Source: an uncultured Ruminococcus sp. (lineage in GTDB: Bacteria > Bacillota > Clostridia > Oscillospirales > Ruminococcaceae). Taken from it: DNA of 12,499 nucleotides. Under the pieces are notes generated by a model. It worked only from the letters and a program-made list of their open reading frames with translations, was not told the DNA's origin and ran no database searches. The position numbers were made by a program, and so were the translations under genes. Below, piece after piece: positions 7,076 through 12,499 of the stretch. How positions within the stretch are numbered: position 1 is the stretch's first letter; each line of letters starts with the position of its first letter. The stretch is taken from assembly GCA_902464115.1 (NCBI GenBank), contig CABQIF010000060.1, positions 1 through 12,499 on the forward strand. Reading direction: 5' to 3'.

Positions 7076-7129
7076 AAGGTCGGAATAAGATTGGATTCTG
7101 ATGAAAACGAATGGTTAAGAAGGGATGTT
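7076..7129 (+). other. ispA-dxs intergenic gap with a five-codon micro-ORF
   Basis: These 54 bases are the largest gap inside the operon. They contain ATG AAA ACG AAT GGT TAA (7101-7118), which ends right at the dxs ribosome binding site, and a TTG (7091) in frame with dxs. No promoter or terminator is evident. The micro-ORF has no clear Shine-Dalgarno sequence of its own, so its translation is doubtful. Confidence 0.35.
7117..7125 (+). promoter_or_regulatory. Ribosome binding site that decides the dxs start
   Basis: AAGAAGGGA lies 4 bases before the ATG at 7130. It favours this start over the in-frame TTG at 7091, which has only a weak AAAGG at 7075-7079 upstream. Confidence 0.7.
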
Positions 7130-9037
7130 ATGAATGAAAACAATATACCGGCAGAGAAGCGGTTCTCTTTGGCGACCATGCAGCTGCCGGAGGATCTAAA
7201 AAAACTAAATATAGAACAATGTCAGCAGCTCTGCAAGGAAATTCGGTCTGTTTTAATCCAGACGGTTTCTAAAAACGGCGGACATCTGGCATCAAATCTC
7301 GGAGTGGTCGAATTGACGGTTGCCATGCATCGTGTTTTCGATTCTCCGCAGGATAAATTTGTATGGGACGTCGGACATCAATGTTATACCCATAAGATTT
7401 TAACGGGGCGGTATACACGATTTTCCACGCTCCGAAAAGAAAACGGTATTTCTGGTTTTCCAAAGCCGGAAGAATCGCCGCATGATACATTTATCAGCGG
7501 ACACAGCAGTACCGCCATTTCCGTTGCCAGCGGGGTTGCAGAAGCCATGCGGCAAAATGGCGACCCTCATCATGTCATTGCTGTGTTGGGCGATGGAGCA
7601 ATGACAGGCGGTTTAGCATTTGAGGGACTGAACAATGCCGGAAAGAGTAAAAATCGGCTGATTGTCATCTTGAATGACAATGCCATGTCGATTTCCAAGA
7701 ATGTTGGCTCTGTGGCAAAATATCTTGCCAACATCCGCAATTCCGAGAACTATGTCAAGACGAAAAAGGCAGTAGAACGCAAGCTGCAAAAAACGCCCGT
7801 CATTGGTGCACCAGTTGCGAAGATGATTAAATCTTCAAAGGATGCTCTTCGGGATACGGTTTTCCGTTCAGCAACGATTTTTGAAGACTTCGGGTTCGTC
7901 TATTTAGGGCCTGTGGATGGACATAATTTAGAGGATTTGGAAGAAGTTTTGCAGGCGGCAAAGGCATATGAATGTCCGGTTTTCGTGCATATTCACACGA
8001 AAAAAGGGAAAGGCTATTTGCCATCTGAGAAGAATCCGGGCGAATTTCATGGAATTTCTCGCTTCAATGTGGAAACTGGCAATCCGGAAATTTCCGGAAA
8101 GGATACGTATTCTGATATTTTTGGAAAAGAATTGGTTCGCCTTGCAAAGAAAGATGCTTCAATTTGTGCGATTACCGCAGCCATGGAACACGGAACCGGG
8201 CTGCAATATTTTTCCAGAGCCTATCCGCAGCGGTATTATGATGTCGGCATTGCGGAACAGCATGCAGTTACGTTTGCAGCTGCATTGGCATCGCAGGGAA
8301 AGTTACCTGTTTTTGCGGTGTATTCTTCTTTCTTGCAGCGTGCTTATGACCAGTTGCTGCATGATGTTGCGATTGGAAAGCTTCATGTTGTCTTAGGCAT
8401 TGACCGGGCTGGCGTGGTCGGAGAAGATGGAGAAACGCACCATGGATTATTTGATGTATCGTTCCTGACTTCCATTCCGGGCACAACCATTTACGCACCA
8501 GCCTGTTATGATGAATTGACACTCTGTTTACGGCAGGCAATGTATCAGGATACCGGTTTGGCTTGTGTCCGCTATCCACGAGGAGCAGACAATACCATAT
8601 TTGATAAAAGTGCGTTGAATACTGCTTATACCCATACCGCAGGATGTCGAACAGATACGTTGCTGATTGGCTATGGCAGAACGTATGATTTGTTATATCG
8701 TGCAAAGCAAGCAGCTGAAAAAGAAGGGCTTGCTTGCGATTTGCTGAAGCTGACGCAGATTTTCCCGTTGCCAGAATTAGTACCTTCTATTTGTCGTTCT
8801 TATCAGCGAATTCTGTTCTTTGAAGAGGCATACTATTATGGCGGCATTTCCCAACTGCTGGGAGATTTGCTGTTAGAAATGGGATATACAGGCAGTTATC
8901 AGCGAATTGCTCCGAAGCAGTTCATTCCGCAGGCATCCATTGCCGCACAGCTGGATGAAATCGGCTTGTCAGAAGTTGCTATGCTAAAAAAAATCCGGCA
9001 GACAGTGGAACAGAAAGAGAAGGAGCAGTCTGTATGA
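7130..9037 (+). CDS. dxs: 1-deoxy-D-xylulose-5-phosphate synthase
   Basis: DXS condenses pyruvate and glyceraldehyde-3-phosphate with thiamine diphosphate, giving DXP. This is the first and flux-controlling step of the MEP isoprenoid pathway, and DXP is also a precursor of thiamine and pyridoxal. From the ATG at 7130 the protein has 635 residues, the normal length. The order is: VWDVGHQCYTHKILTGR-type block (78-94), SGHSST (123-128), thiamine-diphosphate/Mg motif starting GDGAMTGG (154) and ending at the ND-N of LNDNAMS (about 181-186), transketolase pyrimidine domain with DVGIAEQHAVTFAA (371-384; Glu376 is the expected catalytic Glu, E. coli Glu370), and a C-terminal transketolase domain. 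It sits between ispA and tlyA, so two isoprenoid genes are adjacent. Its stop overlaps the tlyA ATG by 4 bases. Confidence 0.97.
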   Translation: MNENNIPAEKRFSLATMQLPEDLKKLNIEQCQQLCKEIRSVLIQTVSKNGGHLASNLGVVELTVAMHRVFDSPQDKFVWDVGHQCYTHKILTGRYTRFSTLRKENGISGFPKPEESPHDTFISGHSSTAISVASGVAEAMRQNGDPHHVIAVLGDGAMTGGLAFEGLNNAGKSKNRLIVILNDNAMSISKNVGSVAKYLANIRNSENYVKTKKAVERKLQKTPVIGAPVAKMIKSSKDALRDTVFRSATIFEDFGFVYLGPVDGHNLEDLEEVLQAAKAYECPVFVHIHTKKGKGYLPSEKNPGEFHGISRFNVETGNPEISGKDTYSDIFGKELVRLAKKDASICAITAAMEHGTGLQYFSRAYPQRYYDVGIAEQHAVTFAAALASQGKLPVFAVYSSFLQRAYDQLLHDVAIGKLHVVLGIDRAGVVGEDGETHHGLFDVSFLTSIPGTTIYAPACYDELTLCLRQAMYQDTGLACVRYPRGADNTIFDKSALNTAYTHTAGCRTDTLLIGYGRTYDLLYRAKQAAEKEGLACDLLKLTQIFPLPELVPSICRSYQRILFFEEAYYYGGISQLLGDLLLEMGYTGSYQRIAPKQFIPQASIAAQLDEIGLSEVAMLKKIRQTVEQKEKEQSV

Positions 9038-9822
9038 CACGGTTGGATGTATTATTGTTGCAGCGTGGTTTGGTTCGCAGTCGGCAGCGTGCAAAGAATC
9101 TGATTACCAATGGTCAAATTCAAGTAGATGGCGTTATCTGCACCAAACCAGCAAAGTTGACCGAAGAAACAGCGGCTCTCACCTTGTTAGGAGAAGACTT
9201 GCGATATGTTGGCAGAGGCGGTTTAAAATTAGAATGGATTCTGGAACAACAAAATCTTTCTTTGGAGCAGACAACTTGTATGGATATTGGGGCTTCGACT
9301 GGCGGATTTACCGACTGTATGTTGCAGCATGGAGCAAAAAAAGTTTATGCAGTCGATGTTGGACACGGACAGCTGGCGGATTCCCTGCGGCAGGATGGAC
9401 GAGTTGTCTGCATGGAAGGAACGGATATTCGGACACTGCCGCAAACTGCCATTGCAGAACCGATTGATTTTATTTCCGTAGATGTTTCGTTTATCTCTTT
9501 GGAACGGATTTTGCCGGATATTTGTCGATTTTTATCGGATACTGGCAGGGCAGTTCTGCTCATTAAACCGCAGTTTGAAGCAGGGCGTTCTGATATTGGA
9601 AAGAATGGGATTGTTCGTTCTAAAAACGTCCATGTACGAGTGTTGCGTACCGTTTGTATGGCACTGGAACAACAAGGGCTGCATATCCAGTATCTATGTC
9701 CCTCACCGATTCGGGGTGGTTCTGGCAATATCGAATATCTGGTGCAAGTACAGCGTGGCGATGTTTCACCTGTTCCGTATGCACCAGAAGCAGTTGCAGA
9801 ACAGGCATGGAGTCAAAAATAA
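9034..9822 (+). CDS. tlyA: TlyA-family rRNA (cytidine-2'-O)-methyltransferase
   Basis: TlyA methylates ribose 2'-OH of cytidine in 23S rRNA (C1920), and in some bacteria also 16S rRNA (C1409), with S-adenosylmethionine. The older name is haemolysin A. The protein has 262 residues. An N-terminal S4 RNA-binding domain (about 1-60; RLDVLLLQRGL, SRQRAKNLI, GQIQVDG) precedes an FtsJ/RrmJ-like methyltransferase domain. DIGASTGGFTD (84-94) is the SAM-binding motif I. The K-D-K-E tetrad is complete: Lys65, Asp150, Lys178 (IKPQFEAG), Glu234 (GNIEYL). Each is four positions before the M. tuberculosis TlyA tetrad (69, 154, 182, 238). AGAAGGAG (9018-9025) lies 8 bases before the ATG. It overlaps dxs by 4 bases, and nadK follows after 14 bases. 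Whether it modifies one or both rRNA sites cannot be told from sequence alone. Confidence 0.94.
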   Translation: MTRLDVLLLQRGLVRSRQRAKNLITNGQIQVDGVICTKPAKLTEETAALTLLGEDLRYVGRGGLKLEWILEQQNLSLEQTTCMDIGASTGGFTDCMLQHGAKKVYAVDVGHGQLADSLRQDGRVVCMEGTDIRTLPQTAIAEPIDFISVDVSFISLERILPDICRFLSDTGRAVLLIKPQFEAGRSDIGKNGIVRSKNVHVRVLRTVCMALEQQGLHIQYLCPSPIRGGSGNIEYLVQVQRGDVSPVPYAPEAVAEQAWSQK

Positions 9823-9829
9823 GAGGAGG
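9823..9829 (+). promoter_or_regulatory. Ribosome binding site that decides the nadK start
   Basis: GAGGAGG lies 7 bases before the ATG at 9837. A reading frame that extends about 61 codons further upstream is only the out-of-frame shadow of tlyA. Confidence 0.8.
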
Positions 9830-9836
9830 TTCTGCC

Positions 9837-10763
9837 ATGAAAGCAGTGGTGTTCCCAAACTTAAAAAAAGAACTTGCACTTTCCTGTGCAAGAGAAGTTT
9901 GTGATGTTTTGCAGGCTTGCAATATTACGCCCATTGCAGACCCAGAATTACGGGCACTGTTTTTTGACAAGTCTTTTGTTCAGTATCAGCCGCTTTTAGA
10001 GGCAGTACAGGAGGCGGAATTTGCCATTGCAATTGGCGGAGATGGAACGATTCTTCGTTGTGCAAGTCACTTGATTCATACCAACACCAAGCTGCTGGGC
10101 ATCAATACAGGAAGATTGGGCTTTATGGCAGCCTTAGAGCCCAGCCAAATCCAAGAAATTGCACGGCTTCGAACGGGAGATTATCGGGTGTCCAGTCGGA
10201 TGCTGCTCTGTGGGGATCTGTTGGACTTGCATGGACATGTTGTGCAGCACTGCACGGCTTTAAATGATATTACAATTGCACGGCAATATGCACATGTTGT
10301 AGATTTTTCGGTATATCGGAATGATGTTTTGTTGGGCGAATATCGGGCGGATGGTGTTCTGTTCAGTACACCAACTGGTTCGACCGCATATGCCTTATCT
10401 GCTGGTGGGCCAATCATTGAACCGGAATTTTCCTGTATCGAAATGACATTGATCTGTCCGCATTCGCTTTCTGCAAGACCAATTCTATTTTCACCGGAAA
10501 GCCGCCTGTGTGTATCGTTGCAGGAGCAGGATGTTCGGGATGTGTATATCAGTGCAGATGGTGCACCACCGATTTGTTTAGACGCTTATCATCGAATGGA
10601 AATTTACCGTTCCCCACATGAAATTTCTCTGATTGATTTGAGTGGGAACACATTTTTTGATTCTTTGAATCGAAAAATGATGCAGTCACTAAAAGGGGAA
10701 TCTGAAAAAGAGAAGGTGACAAAATGGGAAAAAAAGAGCGACACGCCGCAATCATGGAATTGA
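9837..10763 (+). CDS. nadK: NAD kinase
   Basis: NAD kinase phosphorylates NAD+ at the 2'-OH of its adenosine, using ATP or polyphosphate, and is the only route to NADP(H). The protein has 308 residues, slightly long for a Gram-positive enzyme. The signature GGDGT is at 67-71 with catalytic Asp69. NTGRLGF is at 90-96, the ND pair at 143-144 (ALNDITIAR), and STPTGSTAYALSAGGPI runs from 177 to 193. The last 25 residues or so form a hydrophilic, Lys/Glu/Ser-rich tail (from KGESEKEK) with no counterpart that I recall in the family core; its final 13 codons are read in another frame as the start of argR. The enzyme supplies NADPH, which later MEP steps also use. Confidence 0.95.
   Translation: MKAVVFPNLKKELALSCAREVCDVLQACNITPIADPELRALFFDKSFVQYQPLLEAVQEAEFAIAIGGDGTILRCASHLIHTNTKLLGINTGRLGFMAALEPSQIQEIARLRTGDYRVSSRMLLCGDLLDLHGHVVQHCTALNDITIARQYAHVVDFSVYRNDVLLGEYRADGVLFSTPTGSTAYALSAGGPIIEPEFSCIEMTLICPHSLSARPILFSPESRLCVSLQEQDVRDVYISADGAPPICLDAYHRMEIYRSPHEISLIDLSGNTFFDSLNRKMMQSLKGESEKEKVTKWEKKSDTPQSWN
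10711..10719 (+). promoter_or_regulatory. Ribosome binding site of argR inside nadK
   Basis: AGAAGGTGA lies 4 bases before the ATG at 10724 and within nadK codons. It fits the 3' end of 16S rRNA well and supports the 40-base overlapping start. Confidence 0.7.
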
Positions 10764-11185
10764 TTCAGCAAAAAGAACTGGAAACACAAGAAGATTTGAT
10801 ACAAGCTTTGCTGGAGCAGGGAATTTCTGTCACACAAGCGACCATTTCTAGAGATATTCGGGAATTGCAGCTGGTAAAACAGCATTTGGAAAACGGTGTT
10901 TGTTGTTACCGTCTGCCGGAACAGACACCCATTTCCGACCATCTTTTGCGGGATGCTATTCTGCGAACGGATTATGCCGGACAAATTGCCGTTTTACATT
11001 GTCGTTCTGGTACAGCCCAGGCAATCTGTGCGGCTGTCGATGCCAAGCAAGACCATCGCATTGTGGGAACGATTGCCGGAGATGATACCATTTTTATTTT
11101 GTTGCGGTCAGAAGAACAGGCTGCCTTTTTCGCAAAACAATATGCAGTCTGGATGCAAACGGAAGAAGGGGAAACGATATGCTGA
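10724..11185 (+). CDS. argR: Arginine repressor ArgR/AhrC
   Basis: ArgR is an arginine-responsive hexameric regulator that represses arginine biosynthesis and can activate catabolism. The protein has 153 residues, the family norm. The winged helix-turn-helix domain (about 1-68) includes the recognition helix TQATISRDIREL (37-48). The C-terminal oligomerisation and arginine-binding domain holds SGTAQAICAAVD (95-106) and GTIAGDDTIFIL (115-126), where the DD pair contacts arginine. The gene overlaps nadK by 40 bases and recN by 7 bases. An argR or ahrC gene directly before recN is a conserved Firmicutes arrangement and need not imply a functional link. No arginine biosynthesis gene is in the window, and I could not identify a convincing ARG box near the operon promoter. 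Confidence 0.94.
   Translation: MGKKERHAAIMELIQQKELETQEDLIQALLEQGISVTQATISRDIRELQLVKQHLENGVCCYRLPEQTPISDHLLRDAILRTDYAGQIAVLHCRSGTAQAICAAVDAKQDHRIVGTIAGDDTIFILLRSEEQAAFFAKQYAVWMQTEEGETIC
11166..11171 (+). promoter_or_regulatory. Ribosome binding site of recN
   Basis: AAGGGG lies 7 bases before the ATG at 11179, inside the last codons of argR, and supports the overlapping start. Confidence 0.65.
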
Positions 11186-12499
11186 ACGAACTTTATATTG
11201 AAAATTTGGCTGTCATTGAGCAGGCAAGCATACCGTTTTCTCAGCATTTGAATGTGTTCACTGGTGAAACCGGTGCCGGAAAATCCATTTTGATTCATGG
11301 CATCAATGCCGTTTTAGGGCAGCGAGTGACAAAGGATTTTGTCCGGACAGGCTGCAAAAAAGCAGTGATTTCTGCACAATTTACAGAATTGGGAGCACCC
11401 GTCTTAGAATGTTTGGAAGCGTTGGGGTTCCCCGCTCCAGATGGAGAGTTGTTGTTGACGAGAGAAATTATGGCAGACGGCGGCAGCACAGCACGCATCA
11501 ACCATCGGATTGCAACCGTTTCTGCACTGCGAGAATTGGGAGCAAGACTGATTCACATTCACGGGCAGCATGACAATCAGATTTTACGGTCAGCCGATCA
11601 GCACTTGCAAATGATTGACCAGTTTGGGGAAACGCTGCCCTTGCTGCAATCCTATCAAACGCATTTTCGTGCCCTGCAAAAGATTGCAAAGCAGTTAAAT
11701 GCGGCACAGAAGGCAGCGAAAGAACGGAAACAAAAGCAAGCATATCTGCAAACGCTGCTGGAAGAAGTGCGTGCCCTGCAAATAGAACCGGGGGAAGAAG
11801 ACCGGATTACAGAAAAAATGCAGCAGTTACAAGCGGTAGAAGATGCAGCAATGGCAGTTCGTTCCGCTTGGCAATTATTGGAAGAGAACGAGCAGAGTGC
11901 AACTGCCAGCTTAGCAGAAGCAGAACAGCAGCTACAGGCTGCAACCTTTCCGGCAGCAGATCAGCCCGAACAAGAATCATGGTTGCAGCGATTGGAAGCA
12001 GTCAAAGTAGAATTGTTGGACTTGTCAGAAAGCTTGTTTCAAAAGATGGAACAGCTTTCCGAGAACGAGGCTCAGTATCAGCAATTACAGCAACGGGCAG
12101 AATTATTTCGGCAGGTTTCAAAAACATATTTGTGCACCTGCGATGAATTGCTGGAACGTGCAAACGATGCAGAATTACAGCTGGAACAGATACAACACGA
12201 TGTGGTTGTAATCAAAACATTATTAGAAGAAAAAAATCACTTACTAGAAGTGGTTTCTACAGAAGCAAAACAGCTTTCTCAGCAGCGTGCAGCAGCGGCA
12301 AGACGGTTTACAGATGCGGTCATGGAGCAGTTGACCTTTTTGAATATGCCAGATGTTGTTTTGCAGGTTGCTCATACGACCGGAAAGCTGACCATTCAGG
12401 GAATGGATAGCATGGAACTATTGATTTCTGCCAACAAGGGCGAAGCACCAAAGCCGCTTGCAAAAATTGCATCTGGCGGGGAACTATCTCGAATTATGC
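11179..12499 (+). CDS. recN: DNA repair protein RecN (3' truncated by window end)
   Basis: RecN is an SMC-like ATPase that acts early in double-strand break repair, holding broken ends and sister DNA together. The frame runs open from 11179 to the window end: 440 complete codons, against a family length of about 550-570. The N-terminal ATPase half has LYIENLAVIE (5-14), the Walker A motif GETGAGKS (29-36) and HIHGQHDNQ (126-134). A Gln/Glu/Ala-rich coiled-coil arm extends from about 155 to 385. The ABC signature ASGGELSRIM (431-440) is the last thing visible; Walker B and the D-loop lie beyond the window. It overlaps argR by 7 bases. In Bacillus and Clostridium, spoIVB and spo0A often follow recN, but that region is not included here. 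Confidence 0.95.
   Translation, partial: MLNELYIENLAVIEQASIPFSQHLNVFTGETGAGKSILIHGINAVLGQRVTKDFVRTGCKKAVISAQFTELGAPVLECLEALGFPAPDGELLLTREIMADGGSTARINHRIATVSALRELGARLIHIHGQHDNQILRSADQHLQMIDQFGETLPLLQSYQTHFRALQKIAKQLNAAQKAAKERKQKQAYLQTLLEEVRALQIEPGEEDRITEKMQQLQAVEDAAMAVRSAWQLLEENEQSATASLAEAEQQLQAATFPAADQPEQESWLQRLEAVKVELLDLSESLFQKMEQLSENEAQYQQLQQRAELFRQVSKTYLCTCDELLERANDAELQLEQIQHDVVVIKTLLEEKNHLLEVVSTEAKQLSQQRAAAARRFTDAVMEQLTFLNMPDVVLQVAHTTGKLTIQGMDSMELLISANKGEAPKPLAKIASGGELSRIM

Noticed and set aside
7043..7091. TTGACA (7043-7048) with TAAGAT (7086-7091) as an internal promoter for dxs
   Set aside because: The spacing is 37 bases, far outside the 16-18 range, and no acceptable -10 lies at the right distance from TTGACA.
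9654..9836. Upstream extension of the NAD kinase frame from 9654
   Set aside because: It overlaps tlyA out of frame. A strong GAGGAGG supports the start at 9837.
1..12499. CRISPR arrays, tRNA/rRNA genes, transposons, attachment sites
   Set aside because: I saw no repeat-spacer pattern, no cloverleaf, no transposase or integrase motif and no terminal inverted repeats. The S24 fragment alone is not enough to call a prophage.

Overview
The window reads as a chromosomal core region of a low-to-mid GC Gram-positive anaerobe of the Clostridia. The best guess is an Oscillospirales/Ruminococcaceae-type gut bacterium. That rests on a class II galT, on the gene order nusB / TsaD-like / xseA / xseB / ispA / dxs / tlyA / nadK / argR / recN, and on strong Gram-positive ribosome binding sites. 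Every gene I can support is on the plus strand. Coding density is very high, no gap exceeds about 165 bases, and I see no rRNA, tRNA, CRISPR array, transposon or integrase.

Region 1 (1-346) is the 3' end of a LexA/CI-like self-cleaving regulator with an S24 peptidase domain; its DNA-binding half lies outside the window. Region 2 (347-3316) is a short galactose module: a 105-base leader with an inverted repeat inside a possible promoter, galK, galT, and a good intrinsic terminator. GalK and GalT carry out the phosphorylation and uridylyl-transfer steps of the Leloir pathway. No epimerase gene (galE) or transporter gene is present here.

Region 3 (3324-12499) is one long, tightly packed transcription unit that starts at a near-perfect sigma-A promoter. 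It encodes NusB, a divergent paralogue of the tRNA-modification protein TsaD, both subunits of exonuclease VII, a short-chain prenyl diphosphate synthase, DXS, a TlyA-type rRNA methyltransferase, NAD kinase, the arginine repressor and RecN, which is cut by the window end. Most junctions overlap by 4 to 40 bases, so translational coupling is likely throughout. The unit combines transcription/translation factors, isoprenoid precursor synthesis (DXS makes DXP, IspA condenses C5 units), NADP supply, and DNA repair (ExoVII, RecN).

Most of this is ordinary housekeeping sequence. The item most worth attention is the TsaD-like protein at 3851-4804. It keeps the three putative metal ligands of the Kae1/TsaD fold but has lost several other signature residues. 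Secondary items are the inverted repeat upstream of galK, the hairpin in the nusB leader, and the 40-base nadK/argR overlap.
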